Shown piece after piece: positions 17,115-26,221 of a DNA stretch of 64,000 nucleotides. The first letter of the stretch is position 1. Every line of letters begins with the position of its first letter. The translations under genes and the position numbers were made by a program. The notes beneath the pieces are model-generated. The model did not search any database. It was not told the origin of the DNA and saw nothing but the letters and a program-made list of their open reading frames with translations. Source of the stretch: Sinorhizobium sp. B11 (GTDB lineage Bacteria > Pseudomonadota > Alphaproteobacteria > Rhizobiales > Rhizobiaceae); the NCBI GenBank assembly GCA_039725955.1, contig CP091033.1:2095306-2159305 (forward strand), given 5' to 3'.

Positions 17115-17918
17115 CTAGCCCTCTGCCTCCAGCCGATGCAGAAAATTGCGCAACTCGGCTTCTTCGATGCGGACAAGATGGCGCTTTTCCGGATAGGCGC
17201 CGGAGCGGACATCCTCGGCGAATTCGTTGAAGGCGGCGATGCGTTCGCGTTGCAACCGGTCATGTTCGGCTGCGAAGTTGCGATAGACCTTGGCGTGGCG
17301 CGGCGTGTGGTCTCTGGTCGTGCCGAGCACATCATCGGCAAACAGATATTGCGCGTCGCAGCCGCGCCCGGCGCCCATGGAGATCATCAGCATCGAGGTG
17401 CGGTTGGAAATCGCTGCCGCGACATCGCCGGGGACGACCTCGATCTCGGCTGCGAAGGCGCCGGCATCCTGAAGCGCCTTCGTCTGGCGCCAGACATCGA
17501 GAGCGCTAGCAGCCGTCTTGCCCACGGCGCGAAAACCGCCGGTCCAGGTCGCCTTTGAGGGGATGAGGCCGACATGGCCGCAGACGGGAATGCCTTCATC
17601 GCGCATACGGCGGATGGTCTGCAGGCTGGCGGCGCAATAGACGGCATCGCCGCCTGCCTTCAGCGCCTTGAAGGCCTCGCGCATGTATTCTTCAGCCGAG
17701 ACATGATCGCCATATTCCAGACCGGGAACGGCAAAGGGCGTCGGTGCCGCCTCGCGAAAGACCGGCCCGAGCAGGAACGGTGGCACCGAGACCATGTCGA
17801 TGCCGGCCTTTTCTGCTGCTTCCGCCTCCTCAAGCGTGGTGACGCGCAGCATTGTGAGCTGGCGTTTTCCCTTGAGCGCCAGGAGGTCGGCGACCGTGGC
17901 GCGATTATGTTTCTTCAT
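17115..17918 (-). CDS. PanB-like protein lacking the canonical metal ligands
   Basis: 267 residues of the ketopantoate hydroxymethyltransferase fold: CGHVGLIPSKATWTGGFRAVG, IEVVPGDVAAAISNRT, SMGAGRGCDAQYLFADDVLG and the tail SGAYPEKRHLVRI align with PanB. The catalytic Glu (EVVP) is kept. However, the three Mg ligands of E. coli PanB (Asp45 in VGDS, Asp84 in ADLPF, Glu114 in IEGG) align to VPPF, PGLEYGD and VYCAA here, so they appear lost. It is the last gene of an oxygenase operon, 21 bases after the ferredoxin reductase. A housekeeping pantothenate role is doubtful; a lyase or other C-C chemistry in the same catabolic route is possible. Confidence 0.75.
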   Translation of the reverse strand: MKKHNRATVADLLALKGKRQLTMLRVTTLEEAEAAEKAGIDMVSVPPFLLGPVFREAAPTPFAVPGLEYGDHVSAEEYMREAFKALKAGGDAVYCAASLQTIRRMRDEGIPVCGHVGLIPSKATWTGGFRAVGKTAASALDVWRQTKALQDAGAFAAEIEVVPGDVAAAISNRTSMLMISMGAGRGCDAQYLFADDVLGTTRDHTPRHAKVYRNFAAEHDRLQRERIAAFNEFAEDVRSGAYPEKRHLVRIEEAELRNFLHRLEAEG

Positions 17919-17939
17919 CGCATTATCCTTTGAAAACTG

Positions 17940-19166
17940 TCAGGCAGCGAGCAGCGACTTCAGCTTGACATTGGTGGCGGTCAGTGCGGCCGGGTCGGGA
18001 TGTGCGCGTGCGGCAATCAGCATTTCCGCCAGCCGGATGTCGCGGGCGACCGCATTGCCGGGCCCGATGCCGCTTGCGGCAAGGAGCCGACCTTCGGCAT
18101 CGAGATGGAAGAGGATGAAGGCCCCCTCGCCGAGATCGCGGCGCAGATGCCTGGCCGCGCCATCGGCAAGCCCTGTTATCTGCAGCGTCATCTCATACTG
18201 ATCCGACCAGAACCACGGCACGGCGGAAACCGGTTCATCGGCGCCGAGCATATTGGCGGCGGCAAGCGTGCCCTGCTCCTGCGCATTGCGCCAGGATTCC
18301 AGCCGCACGCGCCGGCCGCCATAGAGGGCGAGCGGAAAGGAGCAGCAGTCGCCGGCCGCGAAAATATCGGGGGCGGAGGTACGCAGCCGGTCATCGACTG
18401 CGATGCCGTTGTCGATCGCAAGTCCGGCAGCCTCGGCAAGCTCGCTATTCGGCCGGGCGCCGATGCCGACAAGCGCCAGATCGGTTTCGACCACCTCATC
18501 GTTGGCAAGCCGGATGACGGCTTTGCCGTTCTGCTCCGTCAGGGTTTCGATGGAGACACCGCAGCGCAGATCGACGCCTTCCGCGCGGTGACGCTCGGCA
18601 ACGAGGTGGGCGATGTCTTCGGGAACGCCGCGCTTCAGCACCCGCTCCAGCCCTTCGACGAGGATGACATCGGCGCCGAGTTGGCGCGCGGTTGCCGCGA
18701 CCTCCAGGCCGATGAAGCCGCCGCCGATGACTGCAAGCCGTTTGCCAGGCTGCAGCACCGCGCGCAGTGTCACCGCATCATGATGTGTGCGGAGCGACCG
18801 GATATAGCTGCTTTCACTCGGAGCATTGGGAAAGGCACGCGCACTGGCGCCTGTCGCAAGCAGCAATCGGTCATAGGCAAGCAGACTGCTGTCGGACAGG
18901 GCGACGGTATGGGCTGCGGCATCGAGACCGGTTGCCGTCACACCGGTCAGGAGGCGAATAGTGCCAGCCTCATAGGTTTCCCGTGCGGCGATGAATTTCG
19001 GGTCGACAGTACCGGCAAGGCCGGCCTTGGAGAGCGGCGGGCGCTCATAGGGCGTGTGCGGCTCGGAACCCACAAGCGTGATGTCGCCGTCAAATCCCTT
19101 GTCCCGGAGTGCGAAGGCGGCACGCGCCCCGCATTCCCCTGCGCCAATGATGACGAAATGGGCCAT
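17940..19166 (-). CDS. Ferredoxin reductase (MocF-like, FAD/NADH)
   Basis: 408-residue FAD-dependent reductase of the rubredoxin/ferredoxin reductase type. FVIIGAGECGARAAFALRD is the N-terminal FAD site, ERPPLSKAGL follows, AVIGGGFIGLEVAATA is the NADH site, and TSAPDIFAAGDCCSFP is the second FAD motif. The C-terminal reductase domain ends the protein. It starts 8 bases after the Rieske ferredoxin stop and would pass electrons to it and on to the hydroxylase. Confidence 0.88.
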   Translation of the reverse strand: MAHFVIIGAGECGARAAFALRDKGFDGDITLVGSEPHTPYERPPLSKAGLAGTVDPKFIAARETYEAGTIRLLTGVTATGLDAAAHTVALSDSSLLAYDRLLLATGASARAFPNAPSESSYIRSLRTHHDAVTLRAVLQPGKRLAVIGGGFIGLEVAATARQLGADVILVEGLERVLKRGVPEDIAHLVAERHRAEGVDLRCGVSIETLTEQNGKAVIRLANDEVVETDLALVGIGARPNSELAEAAGLAIDNGIAVDDRLRTSAPDIFAAGDCCSFPLALYGGRRVRLESWRNAQEQGTLAAANMLGADEPVSAVPWFWSDQYEMTLQITGLADGAARHLRRDLGEGAFILFHLDAEGRLLAASGIGPGNAVARDIRLAEMLIAARAHPDPAALTATNVKLKSLLAA

Positions 19167-19174
19167 GGCGCACC

Positions 19175-19489
19175 TCAGATCGCAATGAAGACGGCGCCGT
19201 CTTCGATCTTGACGGGATAGGTCTTTAGGTCGACGCAGACAGGGGCCCCCTTGGCCTCGCCCGTCTTGTAATTGAAACGGCCATTATGCTTGGGACATTC
19301 GATGATCTCTTCCATGACGAGGCCGTCGGCGAGATGGACCTGCTCATGGGTACAGAGCCCGTCGGTGGCAAAGAACTCATCGTCCGGGCTGCGATAGATA
19401 GCGAATGTGCGCCCGCCATGGTCGAAGCGGATGACATCCTCCTCGTCGATTTCGTCCTTGCCGCAAACTTCGATCCAGTTACCGCTCAT
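19175..19489 (-). CDS. Rieske [2Fe-2S] ferredoxin (MocE-like)
   Basis: 104 residues with both Rieske ligand pairs: CTHEQVHLADG (C-x-H) and CPKHNGRFN (C-x2-H). The size fits a stand-alone Rieske ferredoxin, not an oxygenase subunit. It sits between the membrane hydroxylase and the reductase in one operon (gaps of 24 and 8 bases), the same trio as the rhizopine genes mocD, mocE and mocF of Sinorhizobium. Confidence 0.92.
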   Translation of the reverse strand: MSGNWIEVCGKDEIDEEDVIRFDHGGRTFAIYRSPDDEFFATDGLCTHEQVHLADGLVMEEIIECPKHNGRFNYKTGEAKGAPVCVDLKTYPVKIEDGAVFIAI

Positions 19490-19513
19490 CTCTATTCCTC
19501 CCTCGATCTTGTT

Positions 19514-20602
19514 CTATTGGGCTGCGGGTGCCAGTTCGGCGTGGAATTCCTCGCGATAGGGCCGCGCCGTTGCCGGCAGTTCCCGCTTCAGAAAATAGTC
19601 TTCGTTGCGAAGCTGGCGTAGGAAGGCCGGGATCATTTCCCGGTAGCCGGACCAGATCGATGGATTGGGCGCCGGCAGGTCGTGCTTGATCATCGCATGC
19701 AGCTTCGGCAGCGCGTGGTAGGGCACCATCGGGAACATGTGGTGTTCCACGTGATAGTTCATGTTCCAGTAGATGAAGCGGCTGATCGGGTTCATATAGA
19801 CCGTGCGGCTGTTCAGCCGGTGGTCGATGACATTATCGGCAAGCCCGCCATGCTGCAGCAGGCCGGTCAGCACATGATGCCAGGCGCCATAGAGGCGCGG
19901 CAGGCCGACCAGCATCAGCGGCAGGATCGAACCCATATAGATGGCGAGCGCGATGGTGACGACGTAGATCGCAAGCCAGATACGGGCAATGCGGATCGCC
20001 TTCGGCTGCTCCATCTCGGGGATGAAGGTCTTTTCCGCCCCACTGATGACGCCGGCCGAATTTCTGATCATGTCGATCACGGCATGCCAGGCATCGAGGA
20101 TGCCGAAGAAATTGAGAACCAGACGGAAGAGATCCGGCGGGCGCATGACGGCAATCTCGGGGTCGCGGCCGACAATGACGGTGTCGGTATGGTGGCGGGC
20201 GTGACTCCAGCGCCAGGTCACCGGATTGCGCATGATCATGAAGCAGGCGATCTGGTAGACGGCATCGTTCATCCAGCGCGTCTTGAAGGCGGTGCCGTGG
20301 CCGCATTCGTGCCAGCGGCTGTCGGAGGCCGAGCCGTAGAGCACGCCATAGGCGAGGAAGAAGGGCACGGCGATCCACGAGCCCCAGAAATAAATGCCAA
20401 GAGTGGCAAAGATCGCCATGCTGCCGAGCCAGAGCGCCGTGTCGCGGATCGCCTGATTGTCGGAACGCTGCATCAGCGCCTTCATCTCCTTGCGGGCAAC
20501 ATCGGTATGATACCATTCCGCAGCCGCAAGACCGGTTTCGACCGCCGTCCTGCCGCTCGCCCCCAAGAGGCTGTAATCCCGCTTTGTTGCCTCGCCAGCC
20601 AT
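19514..20602 (-). CDS. Membrane di-iron desaturase/hydroxylase (MocD-like)
   Basis: 362-residue integral membrane oxygenase. The three histidine boxes are HECGHGT, HARHH (in WRWSHARHHTD) and HVEHH (in NYHVEHHMFP), with hydrophobic segments between. The family includes fatty-acid desaturases, alkane hydroxylases and MocD. It opens a four-gene operon with Rieske ferredoxin, reductase and the PanB-like protein. Substrate unknown; the Moc resemblance is about architecture and does not prove rhizopine use. Confidence 0.88.
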   Translation of the reverse strand: MAGEATKRDYSLLGASGRTAVETGLAAAEWYHTDVARKEMKALMQRSDNQAIRDTALWLGSMAIFATLGIYFWGSWIAVPFFLAYGVLYGSASDSRWHECGHGTAFKTRWMNDAVYQIACFMIMRNPVTWRWSHARHHTDTVIVGRDPEIAVMRPPDLFRLVLNFFGILDAWHAVIDMIRNSAGVISGAEKTFIPEMEQPKAIRIARIWLAIYVVTIALAIYMGSILPLMLVGLPRLYGAWHHVLTGLLQHGGLADNVIDHRLNSRTVYMNPISRFIYWNMNYHVEHHMFPMVPYHALPKLHAMIKHDLPAPNPSIWSGYREMIPAFLRQLRNEDYFLKRELPATARPYREEFHAELAPAAQ

Positions 20603-20683
20603 GCTTTCCTCCTCACCAGCTCTTGGTCCGGAGAATAGGTTGACTTCGCGGAGCCCTCAATGCAGGCTTGATATATTCTCTCA

Positions 20684-20704
20684 AAAGCCATCAGAAACGG
20701 CTTT
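20684..20704. promoter_or_regulatory. Inverted repeat between the oxygenase operon and LacI gene
   Basis: AAAGCC (20684-20689) and GGCTTT (20699-20704) flank a 9-base spacer in the 133-base divergent region. It is short, and the spacing is unusual for LacI proteins; a CTATCA half site at ~20725 resembles the better palindrome at 21795. Confidence 0.3.
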
Positions 20705-20735
20705 CATTCATGACTGAAAACTATCAGGACCAACC

Positions 20736-21764
20736 ATGCGTCGCCCGACCATATCAGATCTCGCCCAAGCCTCCGGCGTCAGCGTTGCGACCGTCGATCG
20801 CGTTCTGAACGGCCGCCATCGGGTGCGGGAGGAAACAGCGCGGCGCGTCTATGATGCGGCCCAGTCGATCGGCTATCACGCCGTCGGCCTGATCCGGCAG
20901 CGCGTCTTCGAGGATCTGCCGCAATATCGGCTGGCCTTCTTGCTGCAAAAGCCGACCCAGCCCTTCTACCAGGCCTTCGCTCGCGAAATTGAAACGGCGG
21001 CGCGCAACGTGACCAACGCGCGCATCCAGACGCAGGTGGAACATCCGTCCGCCGCAACACCTGCCGCCATCATCGAAAAGATCAAGCTGCTCGGCGCAAG
21101 GAACCAGGCGGTCGCGCTTGTCGGCCCGGATTATCCGGCTGTCACAGCTGCTGTCGAGGAACTGAAGGGACGCGGTATTCCGGTGTTCTCGCTGCTTTCG
21201 GATCTCGCGACCGGCGTCAGGGACGCCTATGTCGGTGTCAACAACCGCAAGGTTGGGCGCACCGCAGCCTGGATGATCGCCAAGGCGGCCCGCCGGCCGG
21301 GCAAGGTGGCCTGCTTTGTCGGCAGCCATCGTTTTCATGGTCACGAGTTGCGCGAGATGGGATTCCGCTCCTATTTCCGCGAGGAAGCGCCTGACTTCGA
21401 AGTGGTCGAAACGCTGATCAATCTCGAAACGCCTGAGATCACGCATGAGGCGACGCTGACCCTTTTGCAGAAACACCCCGATCTCGTCGGCCTCTATGTC
21501 TGCGGTGGTGGCATGGAGGGGGCGATTTCGGCATTTCGCGAAGAGGGGATCGGCGGCCGCACCGTGCTTATCGTCAACGAGCTGACGGCAGACAGCAAGG
21601 CCGGTCTCGCCGACGGCATCGTCACCATGGCGATCGGCACGCCGCTGCCAGCACTCTGCAAGGAAGTGGTGTCACTGATGACGGGTGCGCTCGAACAGGG
21701 CGAGATTGCCGTTCCCGGCCAATCATTTCTGCCCTTCGAGATCTTCCTGCCGGAGAATATCTAG
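20736..21764 (+). CDS. LacI-family transcriptional regulator
   Basis: 342 residues. N-terminal HTH with ISDLAQASGVSVATVDRVLNGRH-like hinge (residues 5-30), then a periplasmic-binding-like sugar domain: RLAFLLQKPTQPFYQAFARE, VGVNNRKVGRTAAWMIAK and a DLVGLYVCGGGMEGAISAF effector region. Members with VDRVLNGR hinges often sense sugars or inositol-like polyols. It diverges from the oxygenase operon and precedes the TIM-barrel gene, so it probably controls both. Confidence 0.88.
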   Translation: MRRPTISDLAQASGVSVATVDRVLNGRHRVREETARRVYDAAQSIGYHAVGLIRQRVFEDLPQYRLAFLLQKPTQPFYQAFAREIETAARNVTNARIQTQVEHPSAATPAAIIEKIKLLGARNQAVALVGPDYPAVTAAVEELKGRGIPVFSLLSDLATGVRDAYVGVNNRKVGRTAAWMIAKAARRPGKVACFVGSHRFHGHELREMGFRSYFREEAPDFEVVETLINLETPEITHEATLTLLQKHPDLVGLYVCGGGMEGAISAFREEGIGGRTVLIVNELTADSKAGLADGIVTMAIGTPLPALCKEVVSLMTGALEQGEIAVPGQSFLPFEIFLPENI

Positions 21765-21794
21765 ATGATGGAATTCTATCATTGTCCCGGAAAA

Positions 21795-21812
21795 TCTATC
21801 AGCGATGATAGA
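21795..21812. promoter_or_regulatory. Palindrome upstream of the TIM-barrel gene (LacI operator candidate)
   Basis: TCTATCA (21795-21801) and TGATAGA (21806-21812) form a perfect 7-bp inverted repeat with a GCGA spacer; a further TCTATCA-like half site is at ~21775. It lies 105 bases upstream of the TIM-barrel start and just after the LacI gene. Confidence 0.55.
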
Positions 21813-21916
21813 GTCTGTGCCCGCCCGGCCTATGGCTTGAGCGTGAAATTCCAGTAGAGATTCGATCAGACAGTCATAATGCTTCTCATGCATGAGGAGC
21901 GAGGAGGAGATTTCGC

Positions 21917-22729
21917 ATGGCATCCATCCGTTTCGCGCTGAACCATATGGCGGCACCTTCGCTTTCGATCGAGGATTTCTTTGCACTTGCCGCCTCGCTC
22001 GACATCGATGCGGTGGAGATCCGCAATGATCTCTCCGGCAATGCCATTCTCGACGGGACAAAGCCCGATGTCATCAAGCAGGCGGCCGCCCGCCATGGCG
22101 TCGCAATCATCTCGATCAACGCATTGCAGCGCTTCAACGAATGGAACGCGACACGCGAGCGGGAAGCCCGCGAGCTGATCGATTATGCAAGGGCGGTCGG
22201 CTCGCGGGCGCTGGTTCTGGTTCCGAAGAATGACGGCACGGGAACAGCCAATGGCGAGCGACAGGCCAATCTGCGTGAGGCCCTGACGGCACTCCGACCG
22301 ATGCTCGATGCGGCCGGTATCGTCGGTCTCGTCGAGCCGCTCGGTTTTCAAATCTGCTCGCTGCGCTCAAAGGCGGAAGCAGCCGATGCGATCGAGACGC
22401 TGAATGCGCAGCCAACCTTCCGGCTGGTGCACGACACCTTCCATCATCACCTTGCCGGCGAAACTCCCTTCTTCCCCCATCTGACCGGGCTGGTGCATAT
22501 TTCCGGCGTCAGCGATCCTGCGGTTTCCGTCTCCGATATGCGCGATCCTCACCGTGTTCTGGTCGATGCCGACGACCGGCTCGGCAATGCCGCCCAGATC
22601 CGCGCATTGCTGCAGGCAAGCTACAAAGGCCCCTTCTCCTTCGAGCCCTTCGCATCCGAAGTGCATGCACTGAAGGATCCCAATGCGGCCGTGAAGGCAA
22701 GCATGGATTATCTCGTCGCGAAGGTCTGA
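21917..22729 (+). CDS. Sugar-phosphate isomerase/epimerase-type TIM barrel (MocC/IolE-like)
   Basis: 270 residues of the AP-endonuclease-2 / xylose-isomerase-like barrel. Visible landmarks: VEIRNDLSGN near the N-terminus, GSRALVLVPKN, VEPLGF carrying a metal Glu, LVHDTFHHHLAGE with metal Asp/His, and HISGV. MocC (rhizopine catabolism) and IolE (inosose dehydratase) are family members. The ATG is preceded by GGAGGAG. Beside MocDEF-like genes and a LacI regulator, a role in catabolism of a cyclic polyol or amino-polyol is plausible but unproven. Confidence 0.78.
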   Translation: MASIRFALNHMAAPSLSIEDFFALAASLDIDAVEIRNDLSGNAILDGTKPDVIKQAAARHGVAIISINALQRFNEWNATREREARELIDYARAVGSRALVLVPKNDGTGTANGERQANLREALTALRPMLDAAGIVGLVEPLGFQICSLRSKAEAADAIETLNAQPTFRLVHDTFHHHLAGETPFFPHLTGLVHISGVSDPAVSVSDMRDPHRVLVDADDRLGNAAQIRALLQASYKGPFSFEPFASEVHALKDPNAAVKASMDYLVAKV

Positions 22730-22731
22730 AC

Positions 22732-23490
22732 CTATTCGCGACCGCGGAAACGACGCTGATAGGCCGGGTCGTAGAGCGAGCTTTCGCGGAAATCTTCCGA
22801 TCCGAGCGAGCGACCGACGAAGATGATGGCCGTGCGCTCGATCGGCTCGGCCGCCACCTTTGCTTCGATATCGGCGAGCGTGCCGCGCAGGATACGCTCG
22901 TCCGGCCAGGTGGCTTTCACCACGATGGCGACAGGGCAATCGGCGCCATAGAGCGGAGTCAACTCCGTCACGACCTCGGCCAGCGCATGGATGGCGAGAT
23001 GGATTGCCAGTGTCGCTCCCGTCGCGCCGAATTTTTCCAGCGTTTCTTCATTCGGCATCGGCGAGGCGCGGCCCGATACGCGCGTCAGCACAAGGCTTTG
23101 CGCGACGGCCGGGATCGTCAGTTCACGCCCGAGCGTTGAGGCTGCAGCTGCAAAGGCTGGGACGCCCGGCGTCATCGTGTAGTCGATGCCGTGTTTCTCC
23201 AGCCGGCGGATTTGCTCGGCGACTGCGCTCCAGACGGAAAGATCGCCGGAATGCAGTCGGGCGACATCCTGACCGGCATTGGCGGCGCGGAGATATTCGG
23301 CCTCGATCTCGTCAAGCGACATCGGCGCGGTATCGATGATGCGCGCGCCTGGCGGACAATATTGCAGGAGCTCGGGCGAGACGATGGACCCGGCATAGAG
23401 GCAGACAGGGCATTTGCCGATCAGGTCGCGTCCGCGCACGGTAATGAGATCTGCTGCACCCGGTCCGGCGCCGATGAAATGAACGGTCAT
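22732..23490 (-). CDS. cobM: Precorrin-4 C11-methyltransferase
   Basis: 252-residue SAM-dependent corrin methyltransferase of the aerobic cobalamin pathway. [17 protein letters not shown] at the N-terminus, [29 protein letters not shown] and [20 protein letters not shown] are typical of CobM/CbiF. Starts 4 bases after the cobL stop and ends 2 bases from the convergent TIM-barrel gene. Confidence 0.95.
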   Translation of the reverse strand: MTVHFIGAGPGAADLITVRGRDLIGKCPVCLYAGSIVSPELLQYCPPGARIIDTAPMSLDEIEAEYLRAANAGQDVARLHSGDLSVWSAVAEQIRRLEKHGIDYTMTPGVPAFAAAASTLGRELTIPAVAQSLVLTRVSGRASPMPNEETLEKFGATGATLAIHLAIHALAEVVTELTPLYGADCPVAIVVKATWPDERILRGTLADIEAKVAAEPIERTAIIFVGRSLGSEDFRESSLYDPAYQRRFRGRE

Positions 23491-23494
23491 TCTT

Positions 23495-24724
23495 CTATTC
23501 CTTGATCCAGCACCACTGCGTGACGGGCATGGCCGGTCGCCAGCCGCTCATGCCGCCGACGGGAGCGGCGCGGGCAATTTCGATTTTCGTCAACGTGCCA
23601 CCGCGCGCGCCGTATTCTTTGAGCAGCAATGCTTCCATTTCCAGCGTAACAGCATTGGCAACGAGCCGCCCTCCCCGCTTCAGTGCCGTGATCGCCGCGT
23701 CCATGACGCCGGCCTCGCTGCCACCGCCGCCGATGAAGACCGCATCCGGCACGGGCAAACCGGCGAGTGCTGCGGGTGCCGTGCCTTCGACAAGGGCAAG
23801 CTGCGGCACGCCGAAGGCAGTGGCATTGCGGGCGATGCGGGCAGCGCGTTCCGGCGCCTGTTCGATCGCGATTGCTTTCAGCGACGGATCAGCCAGCATC
23901 CATTCGATACCGACAGATCCTGAGCCGGCGCCGATGTCCCAGAGGAGTTCACCGTGCCGTGGCGATAGCGCCGATAGCGTGACGGTGCGGATCTCCCGCT
24001 TGGTAATCTGTCCGTCATGCTCAAAGAGTTCGTCGTCGATACCGGGGGCATAGGGCAGGATACGCGCGCCCGGACCTGCCACAACCTCGAGGGCGCAGAC
24101 GTTCAGAGTGTCGATCGCGTCGAGATCGAAGCCCGAGGCTATAGCGCTGCGGATGCGCTCTCGCCCGCCGCCGAGCGCTTCCAGCACCGTCAGCCGCGTC
24201 TCGGGAAAGCCATTGGCGACGAGCAGATCGGCGAGTGCCTGCGGGCCCTTCTCGTCCGAGGTCAGCGCCAGAATATGCCTGCCGGCATGCAGATGCGGGC
24301 GGATGAGATCAAGTGGGCGTCCGTGCAGCGAGATACAGGCTGTCTCCTGCAGCGGCCAGCCTAGCCGTGCTGCCGCCAGACTGAAGGCGGAAGGGGCCGG
24401 GATGATGCGCATTTCATCAACAGCGATGCGACGCGACAGTGTTGCGCCGACGCCGTAGAGGAAGGGATCGCCCGAGGCCAGAACGACGACGGGCGCACCG
24501 CGCCGCGCGACGATCGCCTCGACCGATTTTTCGAAAGGGCTCTGCCAGGCGAAACGTTCGCCCGTGATCAGCGCGCCGGCAAGTTCATGATGACGTGCGC
24601 CGCCGAAGACGGCCGGTGCGGCGGCGATCAGACGCTTTGCCTGCTCGCCGAGCCCGTCTGGACCATCTTCGCCGATGCCGATAAGAGTGAGCCAGCGCGG
24701 GACGGAGGGGGAGCTGTCAGACAT
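23495..24724 (-). CDS. cobL: Precorrin-6Y C5,15-methyltransferase (decarboxylating)
   Basis: 409-residue fused enzyme: an N-terminal CbiE-like methyltransferase ([38 protein letters not shown] region) and a C-terminal CbiT-like domain ([30 protein letters not shown]). It methylates C5 and C15 and decarboxylates the acetate side chain. The ATG at 24724 fits the conserved start; a longer frame to 24835 reads through the divergent cobK. The cobK start codon overlaps this one in a CATG. Confidence 0.94.
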   Translation of the reverse strand: MSDSSPSVPRWLTLIGIGEDGPDGLGEQAKRLIAAAPAVFGGARHHELAGALITGERFAWQSPFEKSVEAIVARRGAPVVVLASGDPFLYGVGATLSRRIAVDEMRIIPAPSAFSLAAARLGWPLQETACISLHGRPLDLIRPHLHAGRHILALTSDEKGPQALADLLVANGFPETRLTVLEALGGGRERIRSAIASGFDLDAIDTLNVCALEVVAGPGARILPYAPGIDDELFEHDGQITKREIRTVTLSALSPRHGELLWDIGAGSGSVGIEWMLADPSLKAIAIEQAPERAARIARNATAFGVPQLALVEGTAPAALAGLPVPDAVFIGGGGSEAGVMDAAITALKRGGRLVANAVTLEMEALLLKEYGARGGTLTKIEIARAAPVGGMSGWRPAMPVTQWCWIKE

Positions 24725-25493
24725 GGAGAAGACCCGTATGCTGATCCTCGGCGGCACAAGCGAGGCGCGCAGGCTGGCCGCCGCGCTTGCCCCGCGGGAA
24801 GACCTCGACATTCTCCTGTCGCTGGCCGGCCGCACGGAGGCTCCTGCCCAGCAGCCGGTTCCCGTTCACGTTGGGGGTTTCGGCGGGGCAGAGGGTCTTG
24901 CGACCTTCCTGACGGAAGGAGGCTATGATCTCCTGATCGATGCCACCCATCCCTTCGCCGAACGCATTTCGGCAAATGCCACGGCTGCCGCCGAACGTAC
25001 CGGTATCCCTGCGCTCGCGCTCGTCCGTCCTGAATGGATCCCGGAACCTGGCGATCATTGGCATATCGTGGCCGACATTCCGGCGGCGATTGCCGCACTT
25101 GGGCCGGCCCCGCGCCGCGTCTTCCTGACGACCGGCCGTCAGGGCGCTCATCATGCCGAAATCGCCCCACAGCATTTCTATCTGGTCCGTAGCGTCGATC
25201 CCGTCGATCCGCCGCTTGCCCTTGCCGATGCCGAATATCTCCTCGACCGTGGCCCCTTCACGCTCCAAGGCGAAATCGACCTGATGCGGCAGTATCGTAT
25301 CGATGCCGTCGTTACAAAGAACAGCGGCGGCACAGCGGCCTATGCGAAGATCGAGGCGGCACGCCTGCTTGGGCTCAAGGTCGTCGTGATCGCGCGCGCG
25401 CCTGCTGCCATCATGACGTCGGTCGAAACGGTGGAAGCGGCGCTCGAAGCGATCGATCATCTCGTCTCCCCGGCCAAGAAGCGCGGCGTGTAG
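24723..25493 (+). CDS. cobK: Precorrin-6A reductase
   Basis: 256-residue NADPH-dependent reductase. LILGGTSEARRLAAAL at the N-terminus, LIDATHPFAERISANA, RRVFLTTGRQG and VVTKNSGG are CobK/CbiJ motifs. ATG 24723 gives [11 protein letters not shown], like known CobK starts, with GGGGAG upstream; ATG 24738 is the alternative. It is the only plus-strand cob gene here: its start overlaps the cobL start head to head, and its 3' end overlaps cobJ by 37 bases tail to tail. Confidence 0.94.
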   Translation: MEKTRMLILGGTSEARRLAAALAPREDLDILLSLAGRTEAPAQQPVPVHVGGFGGAEGLATFLTEGGYDLLIDATHPFAERISANATAAAERTGIPALALVRPEWIPEPGDHWHIVADIPAAIAALGPAPRRVFLTTGRQGAHHAEIAPQHFYLVRSVDPVDPPLALADAEYLLDRGPFTLQGEIDLMRQYRIDAVVTKNSGGTAAYAKIEAARLLGLKVVVIARAPAAIMTSVETVEAALEAIDHLVSPAKKRGV

Positions 25494-26221
25494 ATCAGGT
25501 CCGGGTGGCCATCGCGGGGGATCACCCGCGTCTCCTTCGAACCGATGATCACGCAGGTCGCCATGTCGGCAACGGAAGCATCGGCCCCTTCGAGCAGCTG
25601 CACGGTGATCCGCTCGTCGGGCCGGCCAGCCGCACGGCCGAAGATGACGGGCGTCGTGGCTGGCAGATGCCGGCGCAAGAGCTCGAAGGCGGTGCCGAGC
25701 TGCCAGGGGCGAGCCTTGCTGATCGGATTATAGAGGGCGATGACGAAACCGGCTTGTGCCGCAAGAGCCAGGCGGTTTTCGATGACGGCCCAAGGCTTCA
25801 GATTGTCCGAGAGCGACAGGGCGCAGAAATCATGGCCGAGCGGTGCGCCGACACGGGCGGCAACCGCAAGCATTGCGGTGATGCCGGGCAGGACGGTGAG
25901 ATCGACGCCACGCCATTCTGCCGGCCCGTTGTCGATCGCCTCGCAGACGGCAGCGGCCATGGCAAAGACACCGGGATCGCCGCCCGAGACGACGCAGACA
26001 TCGGCGCCGTTGGCAGCAAGCCTCAGGGCGGCCCCTGCCCGGTCGAGTTCCTCCCTGTTGTCGGAAGCATGGCGGCGCTGGTCGGCGCGCAGCGTCAGAC
26101 GGTCGAGATAGGGACCGTAGCCGAAGAAATCACTGGCGGCTTCGACGGCGGCCATCGCTTCCGGCGTCATCTGCTCCGGATTGCCGGGACCGGTGCCGAC
26201 TACGAACAGGCGCCCGCTCAT
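25457..26221 (-). CDS. cobJ: Precorrin-3B C17-methyltransferase
   Basis: 254-residue ring-contracting methyltransferase. LFVVGTGPGNPEQMTPEA, GYGPYLDRL, VSGGDPGVFAMAAAV and VLPGITAMLAVAARVGAPLG, then ALYNPISKARPWQL, are typical CobJ/CbiH motifs. Its ATG overlaps the cobI stop by four bases, and its 3' end overlaps that of cobK. Confidence 0.95.
   Translation of the reverse strand: MSGRLFVVGTGPGNPEQMTPEAMAAVEAASDFFGYGPYLDRLTLRADQRRHASDNREELDRAGAALRLAANGADVCVVSGGDPGVFAMAAAVCEAIDNGPAEWRGVDLTVLPGITAMLAVAARVGAPLGHDFCALSLSDNLKPWAVIENRLALAAQAGFVIALYNPISKARPWQLGTAFELLRRHLPATTPVIFGRAAGRPDERITVQLLEGADASVADMATCVIIGSKETRVIPRDGHPDLIYTPRFLAGETR

Noticed and set aside
17115..22729. Calling the region a rhizopine (moc) locus
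   Set aside because: The oxygenase trio and TIM barrel resemble Moc proteins, but mocA/mocB-type genes are missing and a PanB-like gene is present; architecture alone does not fix the substrate.
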